20,297 nt of DNA, taken from DASVAL01 sp035649575 (lineage in GTDB: Bacteria > Planctomycetota > UBA1135 > UBA2386). The stretch's first letter is position 1. Each line of letters starts with the position of its first letter. Positions 14,200 to 20,297 of this stretch are shown piece after piece. The translations under genes and the position numbers were made by a program. The stretch spans positions 1 to 20,297 of the forward strand of contig DASRJH010000213.1 in assembly GCA_035649575.1 (NCBI GenBank), given 5' to 3'. Below the pieces are notes generated by a model. It was given only the letters and a program-made list of their open reading frames with translations, searched no databases and was not told the origin of the DNA.

Positions 14200-15368
14200 G
14201 CGGCGAGCTTCTTGGCGACCCGCTCGATCGTGCGCCAGGGCAAGAGGCCGAGATGGTAGATCGCGATCGACGCGATGCCGTGCTGCCGGCAGAGATCGCG
14301 CACTTGCTCGAGGTCCCGGTCGTTCATGAATTCGGGTGCCTTCGGCCAGATGCAGAGACGGCGCGGCGAGGCGCGAAGGCGAACGGCGTCGTCGCCGCCG
14401 AGCAGGCGGCCGATCTGGCCGGGGCCTTCGCCATAACACGTCACGACGCGCTCGTCCGTCGCGGGAAAGCTGGCGGCGCTCGCGGCCGCCAGTTGGCTGC
14501 CCGTGAACCACGGATGCGGGTGCACCTGCACGGCCCGCTGCTGCGGTGCGTTCAGCGCGATGCGTGCGAGTTGCTGCACCGTGCGAGCCCGGGCGTCCAG
14601 CACGGCGTCGAGCCAGCGCGCGTCCCCCGCAGCCAGGTCTTTGGGTCCCGCGGGCACCGTGCCCGGCGTCATCGCATCGGCGCTGCTCACGTGTGTGTCG
14701 ACGCACGACTGCACGGAACGCCGCAGCTCTTCGGGATCAGTACCGCCCTTCGTGAGGATCTTCTCGCAGGCGGAGCAGAAGCACGCCGACAAGGCCGCGT
14801 CGAGCAGCCCCGTCGCCGTGAAACTCGCCTTGTCGTGGTGGCTCGAATGTTTGTGCCCCATCTGCCCGAGCGCTTCGAATTCGATCGTGTGCAGGCCTTT
14901 GTGCCAGCCGAGGTCGCGGACCATCGCCGCGATGTATTGTTGCACCTTCGGCTGCGCGGGACACAGCGCATAGGTGTAGACGTCGCCGAACGCGTTGTGC
15001 ACGCACAGCTCGGGATGCTTCGCGCCGAGACGCGAGTTGTGCGTGAACACGTTCCAGGCCCGCACGCGCATGCCTGCCGCGGGCGCCTGTTCGCAAAGCA
15101 GTTCGAGCGGCGACGGACCCTTGGCGGGCACCGCGCGCGATGTCTGTGGGCGCAGCTCGCCGTAATCGGAGCCGGGCCGGAAATGCACGGTCCCGTCTTC
15201 GAGGAAACGCACGCGCCCTTCGTCCTGCCAGGGCATCAACCACCGGCCATCGTGGTAGCTCGTCGCGAGCGCCACTTCGCCGATGCCGAGATCGCGCAGG
15301 CGCGGCAGCCCGCCGTGCGCCGCCAAGGCTTGCAGGTCGAACGGGTGCGCATAGACGGCCAGCTGCAT
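14196..15368 (-). CDS. uncharacterised TIM-barrel-like protein with His and Cys clusters
   Basis: A 390-residue protein without signal peptide. Alternating strand/helix units and motifs at strand ends, SYHDGRWLMP (37-46), WNVFTHNSRLG (105-115), VHNAFGD (123-129), HTIEFEALG (160-168) and IYHLGLLPW (370-378), suggest a glycosidase-like (beta/alpha)8 barrel. I recall similar sequences annotated as alanine-rich or hypothetical proteins in actinobacteria. Glu163/Glu165 are candidate catalytic acids. HKHSSHHDK (172-180) followed by CFCSAC (196-201) could bind metal. No Shine-Dalgarno sequence precedes the ATG; a TACACT box sits 8 bases upstream. It is the first gene of the run and overlaps the PafA-type phosphatase gene by four bases. 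The fold is a moderate-confidence inference and the substrate is unknown. Confidence 0.8.
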   Translation of the reverse strand: MQLAVYAHPFDLQALAAHGGLPRLRDLGIGEVALATSYHDGRWLMPWQDEGRVRFLEDGTVHFRPGSDYGELRPQTSRAVPAKGPSPLELLCEQAPAAGMRVRAWNVFTHNSRLGAKHPELCVHNAFGDVYTYALCPAQPKVQQYIAAMVRDLGWHKGLHTIEFEALGQMGHKHSSHHDKASFTATGLLDAALSACFCSACEKILTKGGTDPEELRRSVQSCVDTHVSSADAMTPGTVPAGPKDLAAGDARWLDAVLDARARTVQQLARIALNAPQQRAVQVHPHPWFTGSQLAAASAASFPATDERVVTCYGEGPGQIGRLLGGDDAVRLRASPRRLCIWPKAPEFMNDRDLEQVRDLCRQHGIASIAIYHLGLLPWRTIERVAKKLAA

Positions 15369-15376
15369 CGGACAGC

Positions 15377-15382
15377 AGTGTA
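15377..15382 (-). promoter_or_regulatory. possible -10 box (TACACT) at near-leaderless spacing
   Basis: TACACT ends 8 bases before the ATG at 15368, where no ribosome binding site is visible. If it is a -10 element the transcript would begin at or within a couple of bases of the start codon. No convincing -35 is seen. Confidence 0.25.
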
Positions 15383-15440
15383 GGCGTCATGCGGTCTTGC
15401 GGCGAGGCTGCAGCCCTGGCGCGCGTCGGCCGAATGACGC

Positions 15441-15446
15441 TACCAT
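15441..15446 (+). promoter_or_regulatory. possible -10 box (TACCAT) at leaderless spacing
   Basis: TACCAT ends 6 bases before the GTG at 15453, placing a predicted transcription start on the start codon itself. There is no Shine-Dalgarno sequence. The -35 region is not recognisable, so this rests on the -10 match (4/6) and spacing. Confidence 0.28.
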
Positions 15447-15452
15447 CGCCGC

Positions 15453-16337
15453 GTGCTCCCGAGATTGGCCCTGGCCCTGCTGCTCGCGTCGTGCACGGCC
15501 ACGCGGACCAGGCCGCCCGAGCAGGTATTGGCCGGCGACCGGCTGGTCGCGAGCCTCGAGTGTCTGCACTACGTGCCGGCGCAGCACAGTGCCACGTGCA
15601 AGGTCTTCCACCACGTCTTTGCGCCCGATGGACGCTTGCTGACGAAGGGGCTCGGCGGCGCCTACGAACACCACCGCGGACTCTTCATCGGCTGGAACAG
15701 GCTGCGATGCGGCGGCAAGACGTTCGACTTCTGGCACTGCTCGAAAGGCGAGACGCAGCGCTTCGTCGCGTTCGAGCGGCCGGCGGCGATGGGCCTCGCA
15801 GAGGACTGGCAGGTCGCGCGCATCGACTGGCTCGCCCCTGACGGCAAGACCTTGCTGCACGAACGCCGCGCGATGCGCGCCTGTCTGCGCGGGGATGGCA
15901 GCACCGTTCTCGACGTGCAGATCGGACTGCGTGCCGCGGATGCGCCCGTCGTGCTCGACGGCGACCCGCAACACGCGGGGCACCAGTTCCGCGCGCTGCA
16001 GCAGTTCGCCGAGCAGGATGCGGGTGTGACATACGTACGGCCCGCGACGGCTCGCGCGCGCGCCGACGACGTCTGGACCGACTGCGACTGGAGCGCCGCC
16101 GTGCTGCCGCTGAACAGCGGGTTGGTGACCGTGCTGCGCATCGAAGGGGCCGGAAACCCCAAGCCCGCGACCTGGGCGACGCGTGGATATGGGCGCTTTG
16201 GCGCGATGGTCCGCTGCGAAGTGACATCCGACGTCGAGCTGCGACTCGGCTACACCTACGTGATCGCCACGGGCGAGCACGATGCGGCCTGGTGCGCGGG
16301 CTGCGCGGCCGAGGCCGCTGCCGCGCAGCAAGGCTAG
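15453..16337 (+). CDS. DUF6807 (PmoA-named) family lipoprotein
   Basis: A 294-residue protein starting with GTG at 15453. MLPRLALALLLASC is a lipoprotein signal with lipobox LLASC and lipidated Cys14. The mature part matches the DUF6807 family, often labelled methane oxygenase PmoA, by GAYEHHRGLFIGW (69-81, with the conserved HHRG) and the later beta-rich pattern (FRALQQFAEQ, LRIEGAGNPKPATWATRGYGRFG). The family is common in planctomycetes and Bacteroidetes near carbohydrate-processing genes; its biochemical activity is not known to me and it has no demonstrated link to methane oxidation. The 84-base gap to the divergent TIM-barrel gene probably holds both promoters. Expected location: anchored in the outer or inner membrane facing the periplasm. 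Confidence 0.88.
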   Translation: MLPRLALALLLASCTATRTRPPEQVLAGDRLVASLECLHYVPAQHSATCKVFHHVFAPDGRLLTKGLGGAYEHHRGLFIGWNRLRCGGKTFDFWHCSKGETQRFVAFERPAAMGLAEDWQVARIDWLAPDGKTLLHERRAMRACLRGDGSTVLDVQIGLRAADAPVVLDGDPQHAGHQFRALQQFAEQDAGVTYVRPATARARADDVWTDCDWSAAVLPLNSGLVTVLRIEGAGNPKPATWATRGYGRFGAMVRCEVTSDVELRLGYTYVIATGEHDAAWCAGCAAEAAAAQQG

Positions 16338-16418
16338 TCGCCGCCTCCGTGCCGAACCGGTTTCGCTACGGCGCCAGCCGTTGGGATAACATCCGGCCGC
16401 ACATCACTCGAGCAATAT

Positions 16419-16422
16419 GGAG
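16419..16422 (+). promoter_or_regulatory. Shine-Dalgarno GGAG for the small membrane protein
   Basis: GGAG with a 7-base spacer decides the ATG at 16430 against the ATG at 16417, which opens a different and less convincing frame. Confidence 0.6.
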
Positions 16423-16429
16423 AAGCAGG

Positions 16430-16744
16430 ATGGCCGTGTTTCCAGCTCCTATCGCAGGCGTTCTTCGCAGGCAGGCGAGAATCGTCGAGTTGTTCAGGGA
16501 CGCAGGTGCAACGAGCGCGGACCGCGCGACAACGGCGGCAAAGCTCGGTTTGCACGAAGGGCTGGCCTTCAGGCAGCTACGAGGCCACGCAGTCATTCAA
16601 GTAGTCGGTGAGCAAGGCCTCTTCCTGGACGCAGCGCGCTGGGAGGCACTGCTGAAGCAGCGCCGGCGCATCGCCCTCACGTGCGTCAGCATTGCCGTCT
16701 GCATCCTGCTGGGGATCGTCGTGACCTTGCTGCTGTCCCGGTGA
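16430..16744 (+). CDS. small tail-anchored membrane protein with helical N-terminal domain
   Basis: A 104-residue protein. Residues about 12-75 (RIVELFRDAGATSADRA, RQLRGHAVIQVVGEQGLFLD) look like a compact winged-helix-like fold ending in a Lys/Arg stretch. Residues about 80-102 (IALTCVSIAVCILLGIVVTLLL) form one C-terminal membrane helix, so the soluble domain should face the cytoplasm. I recall similar short proteins in diverse bacteria, always uncharacterised. Codon use differs from its neighbours: AGG, AGA, TTG, GCA and CTT are frequent and the upstream 90 bases are AT-richer, hinting at a different origin. It follows the DUF6807 gene by 92 bases. A TAACAT box upstream may give it its own promoter. 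Function unknown. Confidence 0.7.
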   Translation: MAVFPAPIAGVLRRQARIVELFRDAGATSADRATTAAKLGLHEGLAFRQLRGHAVIQVVGEQGLFLDAARWEALLKQRRRIALTCVSIAVCILLGIVVTLLLSR

Positions 16745-16754
16745 CCCGCGACAC

Positions 16755-16765
16755 CGGGCGCCCCG
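16755..16765. terminator. possible short hairpin between convergent genes
   Basis: CGGG-CGC-CCCG forms a 4-base GC stem in the 27-base gap between the stops of the small membrane protein and the methyltransferase. There is no T-tract on either side, so any termination function is speculative. Confidence 0.18.
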
Positions 16766-16771
16766 AGCGCA

Positions 16772-17797
16772 TCACTTCGCCACCGCCTCCACCACACTCA
16801 CCGGCGAACGGGTCGCCACGACGCGTTCGAGCTTCAACCCGGCAGCCGCAAGCAGCGCCTCGTACTCGGCGCGGGTCCGCTCGCGGCCACCGGGCACGGC
16901 GAGCATGATGATGTCGAGCCACTTGCCGGGGTGCGGCTCGTCGCCGGTCGGGATCACGCTCTCGACGACGAGCACCTTCCCGCCGGGGGCCATCGCTTCG
17001 CGACAGCGGCGCAGGATCTGGATGCTCTTCTGGTCGTCCCAGTCGTGGATGATGTGCCGCAGGATGTAGGCGTCGGCATCCTTCGGCACAGACTCGAAGA
17101 AGCTGCCGCCCGCGACGCGGCACCGGTCGCCGAGCCCGGCGTCGCGGATCGTGGACGCGGCGCGCTCGACCACGCCGGGCAGGTCGAAGACGATGCCGCG
17201 AGCCTTGGGAGCGCTGCGTAGGATCTCGATCAGCGTGGAACCGTTGCCGCCGCCGACGTCGACGATGGTGCGGAAGCCAGCAAAGCTGAATGCCTCGATC
17301 ATGGCCGGCGTTTCGGGCCCGTGGATCGAGCTCATCGCCTGGTCGAAGCCGCGTCCTTCGTCAGGATGTTTCGCGAGATAGTCGAAGATCGGCGCGCCGA
17401 AGATCTTGTCGAACCCGGGCTGGCCGGTCCCGACCGACCACGCCAGCTCGCCGAAGGCCGAGTAACAGAGCGAGGCGATCATCAGGGCCCCGGCGTGTTG
17501 TGAGCCCGGGACCCCGGCCCGCAGGCACTCGCTCATCGGCGTGTTCCCGAAACGGCGCGGCGTGGTCTCCGTGAACACGCCGACGCTCGCGAGCGCGCGG
17601 AGCACGCGGTAGAGGGCGTCGGGATTGGCACCCGTCTTGCGCGCGACCTCTTCGACCACGACGGGACCAGCGGCGAGGTGCTCGGCAACGTTCAGCCGCG
17701 CGACGGCGAAGATCGCCTGGCTCACGGTGAACCCCGTCATCAACTGGAAGAGCTGGACATGAGGTGGAAGTGGAGGCGGCTGCATTGGCGTCTTCAT
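16772..17797 (-). CDS. acetylserotonin/caffeate O-methyltransferase-like class I SAM methyltransferase
   Basis: A 341-residue enzyme of the Methyltransf_2 family, which methylates small-molecule hydroxyl groups with S-adenosylmethionine. Residues about 15-95 form the winged-helix dimerisation domain (VQLFQLMTGFTVSQAIF, EEVARKTGANPDALYRVLRAL). The catalytic domain carries SAM motif I, VDVGGGNGST (179-188), the acidic IVFDLPGVVERA (202-213), and IIHDWDDQKSIQIL (249-262), whose His251 corresponds to the catalytic base. PGGKVLVVES (271-280) is the usual following strand. The length is typical. Substrate cannot be predicted; bacterial relatives act on polyketides, quinones and carotenoids. The ATG at 17797 lacks a strong Shine-Dalgarno sequence; a second ATG lies four codons in. 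It is 46 bases after the YceH-like gene and may share its transcript. Confidence 0.9.
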   Translation of the reverse strand: MKTPMQPPPLPPHVQLFQLMTGFTVSQAIFAVARLNVAEHLAAGPVVVEEVARKTGANPDALYRVLRALASVGVFTETTPRRFGNTPMSECLRAGVPGSQHAGALMIASLCYSAFGELAWSVGTGQPGFDKIFGAPIFDYLAKHPDEGRGFDQAMSSIHGPETPAMIEAFSFAGFRTIVDVGGGNGSTLIEILRSAPKARGIVFDLPGVVERAASTIRDAGLGDRCRVAGGSFFESVPKDADAYILRHIIHDWDDQKSIQILRRCREAMAPGGKVLVVESVIPTGDEPHPGKWLDIIMLAVPGGRERTRAEYEALLAAAGLKLERVVATRSPVSVVEAVAK

Positions 17798-17818
17798 GCG
17801 AGGGTCTTGCAGGACACT

Positions 17819-17826
17819 GGGGGGGG
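17819..17826 (+). repeat. homopolymer run of eight G
   Basis: Eight consecutive G on the plus strand (C on the coding strand) lie 21 bases before the methyltransferase ATG. Such tracts can slip during replication; here it could alter leader length but not the reading frame. Confidence 0.9.
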
Positions 17827-17843
17827 AATGCTCGGGTCGTGTG

Positions 17844-18509
17844 CTAGGGCGCAGCCTGCGACCGGCCGATCCGGGCCTCGAGCTCCGCGATCATTTGCTG
17901 CAGGCGGGCAAGCGAGATCTCGACCGCGGCAACGCGATCCTCGAGGCCTGGCTGGCGGGCGCTAGTTTCGGGGCGTGCACCGGCTTCGGGCGGTGGCGCA
18001 GAAGGCTCGGTGAGCTCACTGCCGTCCCCGAGCAAATGTTGCCATCGAGGGTCGCGCTCGTGCCTGCTGGGCGGACGCCGCACGACGAGCGGCGGCGACC
18101 GCTGCGAGAGCTTCTCGAGGATCGACTCGATCTCCTCGGGCGGGGCTTGACAGCCCATGCGGGCCACGCGCGGCTTCAGCGCGCCTGGCGCCTGCGGCCC
18201 ACGCAGCAGCAGCTCCGCGAGCACGGCGAGTTCCTTCGGATCGAGCTGCAGCTCCTCGACCACGCGATGTTTGAACCGCGGCACGCGCCCGCCCCCCTCG
18301 ACGCGCGCGGTGTAGCCCTTCTCCTGCAGACCCATCAGCGCGCCAGACACCTGGAACGCGACGAGCTCCATGACCGGATCGCGGTTGCTCTTCTGGTTGC
18401 AGCCGTCGACCAGCGCGTTCTCGCTGAGCGGGTAGCTGTCGGGCACCGCAAGCTGCTTCTCGATCAGCACGCCGACGATGCGCTGTTCGGTGCGGTCGAG
18501 CTTGATCAT
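17844..18509 (-). CDS. DUF480/YceH family protein
   Basis: A 221-residue protein of the YceH family, made of two winged-helix domains; its function is not established. Family signatures are clear: RIVGVLIEKQLAVPDSYPLS (10-29), NALVDGCNQKSNRDPVMEL (31-49), VPRFKHR (76-82), AVLAELLLRGPQAPGAL (95-111) and a PPLVVRRPP strand followed by RWQHLL. After about residue 165 come a Pro/Ala-rich linker and a short coiled coil (LEDRVAAVEISLARLQQMIA), a normal YceH C-terminal feature. The ATG at 18509 is 2 bases after the stop of the TIGR03545 gene and GGGAAGAAG precedes it, so the two are probably co-translated. It should be cytoplasmic. Confidence 0.93.
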   Translation of the reverse strand: MIKLDRTEQRIVGVLIEKQLAVPDSYPLSENALVDGCNQKSNRDPVMELVAFQVSGALMGLQEKGYTARVEGGGRVPRFKHRVVEELQLDPKELAVLAELLLRGPQAPGALKPRVARMGCQAPPEEIESILEKLSQRSPPLVVRRPPSRHERDPRWQHLLGDGSELTEPSAPPPEAGARPETSARQPGLEDRVAAVEISLARLQQMIAELEARIGRSQAAP

Positions 18510-18511
18510 GG

Positions 18512-20297
18512 TCACTTCTTCCCGCCGGGAATCAGGGACTTCAAGCCGCCCGGCAGCACCTTCTGGGCCTCTTCGGCCGCCTTCTTCGCGGCGTCGTCCT
18601 GGAGCTTCTTCTTGGCCTCCTCCTCGAGCTTCTTCTTGGCCTGCTCCTCGAGCTTCTTCGCTTCGTCGTCGACCTTCTGCTTGGCGTCTGCGGCGATCTG
18701 CTCCGGACTCTTGTTCGGGTCGAGCACACCCTGGGCCGCCGCGGGCAGGTTGCTGTTCAGGTTGCCGAGCAGCTTGCCGGCCTGCCCCTGCACGAAGTTC
18801 GCGAGCTCCTTCTGACCGGCGGCGAGCAGCGCGTCCTGCAGCACCTTGTCGTCGAGCGCCACGGCCGGACTCGTCACGGGACCGCGCAGACCGATGGGCA
18901 ACAACAGCGAAGCGACCTTCGTCTCCTTGGCTCCGGTCAACGCGAACGTCGTGTCCTTCAGCGCGACCTGCAGCGGGAAGTCGATGACCGTGGCCCCCTT
19001 CGCCGAGCTCAAGGAACCCTTGCCGCTGAGGTCCAGCGTCCCGCCGCGCAACGGCGGCGAACCGCCCGTGCGCAGGTTCTTGAACACGTTGTCGACGGCG
19101 AGCTCGCGGAACGCGAACTCGAGGCCGACCGCGGGGTTCGCCTTCGACTTGCCCGACAGTTGCAGCATCATCGAGTCCGTCGACTTCAGCGACACCGAGA
19201 GCGCGTCGGGCACCAGCGAAGGCAGGTCCGAGAGGTTGCGCGCGCGCAGGTCGAGCTTGTCGGGCTTGCCGTTCCACGAGTAGCCGATGCCCTCGATGTC
19301 GATTTTGCGGATCAGCACGCGCGGTCCAGCCTCGATCAGGTGCGTCGCCACGACACACGCGATGCCGTGCACGCGTGCCTGTTCGGCGCGATCCTCCTTG
19401 CGCTGCTCGGGTGTCTGTTCGGCCGGCGGTGCCTCGTCGCCGCCCGCGATCACGTCGATCCACTCGCGCGCCTGCTCGAGCCGCCGTTTCCAGACCTGGA
19501 AGTCCGCGAGGTAGTCCTCGATCGTCTTCGTGTTCGGCGGTGGTGGCGGCGGTTCGGGCGGCGGCGGCTTGCCCGGCAGGATCACGCCCTTGTGGCTGCG
19601 CGGCGTGCCCGAGCGCGCGCTCGTCGAACGCAGCTCGTCGATGACGAAGCGCTTGCGCAGCAGCTCGCCCGTGTCGATCTTCGCGGTCATTTCGTCCGCG
19701 GCAAGCAGATCCGTGTCGAGCGCCGCGCTGTCGGCGATGGCCAGACGCGAGAACCGCAGCGTACCCTCGCCGAAGTCGAGCTTCGCGGACTCGAGATCCA
19801 CGGTGGCGCCGTTCATCCACTCGAGGGCGCCGCGCACGTTGGTGGTCAGGATCGGCGTCGAGAACCACTGCTGGAACACCCACAGGCTGCCGACCAGCAC
19901 AGCCGCGGTGGCCACGCCCCAGACGCGGAACGGCATGCCGACCTTGCCCTGTTCGGACAGGTCCTTCCAGTCCTTCTTGCCCTTGCCCTTGCCGAGCAAG
20001 AGCCAGGTGCAGAACCGCACCCACCGCTTGTTCGCATACTTGTGGTAGAGCTCGCTGCTCTCCTCGACGGTCGCCATCTTCGTGCGGATCGCGCCGATCG
20101 TGCGGTTGAGCAGGTAGCCGGAGCCGAGGCCGAACACGAGACCGAAGACGAGACCGCCGGCCGTCGCGTAGTACTCGAGACCGCACCAGGCGGTCCCCTT
20201 GCCGTTGATCAACGCGCGGAACAGACCCTGCAGCGGCCCATCGAGCAGCCAGGTGCCGAGCGCGTAGGACAGCGGCAGCATCACCGCGCTGAGCACC
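18512..20297 (-). CDS. TIGR03545 family AsmA-like membrane protein, N-terminally fused to a TIGR03546-like segment (5' end outside window)
   Basis: 594 codons are visible and the frame is open to the window edge, so the true start may lie beyond it; a GTG at 20296 and an ATG five codons later are the only internal candidates there. Residues about 1-72 (ALGTWLLDGPLQGLFRALIN, GLVFGLVFGLGSGYLL) resemble the second half of the TIGR03546 membrane family. Residues about 122-594 match TIGR03545: a membrane anchor at 124-144 (FRVWGVATAAVLVGSLWVF), then ATVDLESAKLDFGEGTLRFS and RSGTPRSHKG. A proline-rich linker (243-254), an AsmA-like beta-rich region and a Lys/Glu/Ala-rich coiled coil near the C-terminus (about 535-580) follow. 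In gammaproteobacteria TIGR03545 and TIGR03546 are separate adjacent genes. A role in envelope lipid transport is suggested only by the AsmA-like look. Confidence 0.82.
   Translation of the reverse strand, partial: VLSAVMLPLSYALGTWLLDGPLQGLFRALINGKGTAWCGLEYYATAGGLVFGLVFGLGSGYLLNRTIGAIRTKMATVEESSELYHKYANKRWVRFCTWLLLGKGKGKKDWKDLSEQGKVGMPFRVWGVATAAVLVGSLWVFQQWFSTPILTTNVRGALEWMNGATVDLESAKLDFGEGTLRFSRLAIADSAALDTDLLAADEMTAKIDTGELLRKRFVIDELRSTSARSGTPRSHKGVILPGKPPPPEPPPPPPNTKTIEDYLADFQVWKRRLEQAREWIDVIAGGDEAPPAEQTPEQRKEDRAEQARVHGIACVVATHLIEAGPRVLIRKIDIEGIGYSWNGKPDKLDLRARNLSDLPSLVPDALSVSLKSTDSMMLQLSGKSKANPAVGLEFAFRELAVDNVFKNLRTGGSPPLRGGTLDLSGKGSLSSAKGATVIDFPLQVALKDTTFALTGAKETKVASLLLPIGLRGPVTSPAVALDDKVLQDALLAAGQKELANFVQGQAGKLLGNLNSNLPAAAQGVLDPNKSPEQIAADAKQKVDDEAKKLEEQAKKKLEEEAKKKLQDDAAKKAAEEAQKVLPGGLKSLIPGGKK

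Noticed and set aside
11920..14259. 779-codon plus-strand frame
   Set aside because: Antisense to the PafA-type phosphatase, whose complete active-site set fixes the minus strand as coding.
11177..15368. The four minus-strand genes as a defence or biosynthetic system
   Set aside because: Gaps of 86 and 219 bases separate the last genes, and no nuclease, NTPase or biosynthetic enzyme is present; only the first two genes are firmly coupled.
15453..16337. Methane oxygenase PmoA as a functional call
   Set aside because: The name is attached to the DUF6807 family in databases, but the protein is a soluble-domain lipoprotein with no resemblance to the membrane-bound methane monooxygenase subunit.
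1..20297. CRISPR array, tRNA, rRNA, transposase or attachment site
   Set aside because: No regularly spaced repeats, no cloverleaf or rRNA sequence and no mobile-element protein were recognised.

Overview
The window is GC-rich and gene-dense, with strong G/C bias at third codon positions, no RNA genes, no mobile elements and no CRISPR. The family mix suggests a member of the Planctomycetota or a similar free-living, high-GC Gram-negative lineage. The evidence is the Uma2 protein, PPC-type beta-sandwich secreted proteins, a DUF6807 (PmoA-named) lipoprotein, a secreted alpha/alpha-toroid protein, a PafA-type phosphatase, an S9B peptidase and a TIGR03545 protein. That placement is inference from gene content; there is no marker gene to confirm it. 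I recognise fifteen confident genes plus one doubtful small ORF, and no gap exceeds 300 bases.

Left block (1-9337, all minus strand, transcribed right to left): an S9B dipeptidyl-peptidase IV is followed 41 bases later by a secreted protein made of repeated PPC-like domains. Then come a possible 40-codon ORF, a large GT-C-fold membrane protein of the TMTC type with an unusual C-terminal extracytoplasmic domain, a Uma2-family PD-(D/E)xK protein, and an MrfA/YprA-type DEAH helicase. The helicase runs off the left edge and lacks only its last residues.

Middle (9410-15368): one plus-strand gene for a secreted alpha/alpha-toroid (prenyltransferase/squalene-oxidase-repeat-like) protein meets a four-gene minus-strand run head-on, with 3 bases between the stop codons. 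In transcription order that run is an uncharacterised TIM-barrel-like protein with a His cluster and a Cys cluster, a PafA-type alkaline phosphatase overlapping it by ATGA, an uncharacterised Cys-rich protein, and a small exported protein.

Right block (15453-20297): a DUF6807 lipoprotein diverges from the TIM-barrel gene across an 84-base gap. A small tail-anchored protein with codon use unlike its neighbours follows. The minus-strand end is a TIGR03546-TIGR03545-like fusion (start beyond the right edge), a DUF480/YceH protein 2 bases downstream, and an O-methyltransferase.

No complete, obviously new system such as a defence island or biosynthetic cluster is visible. The most interesting leads are the translationally coupled TIM-barrel/PafA pair, the apparent TIGR03546-TIGR03545 fusion coupled to YceH, the Uma2-helicase neighbourhood, and two conserved-looking orphan proteins. 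Nearly all very long plus-strand open frames across the minus-strand genes are GC-driven shadows.
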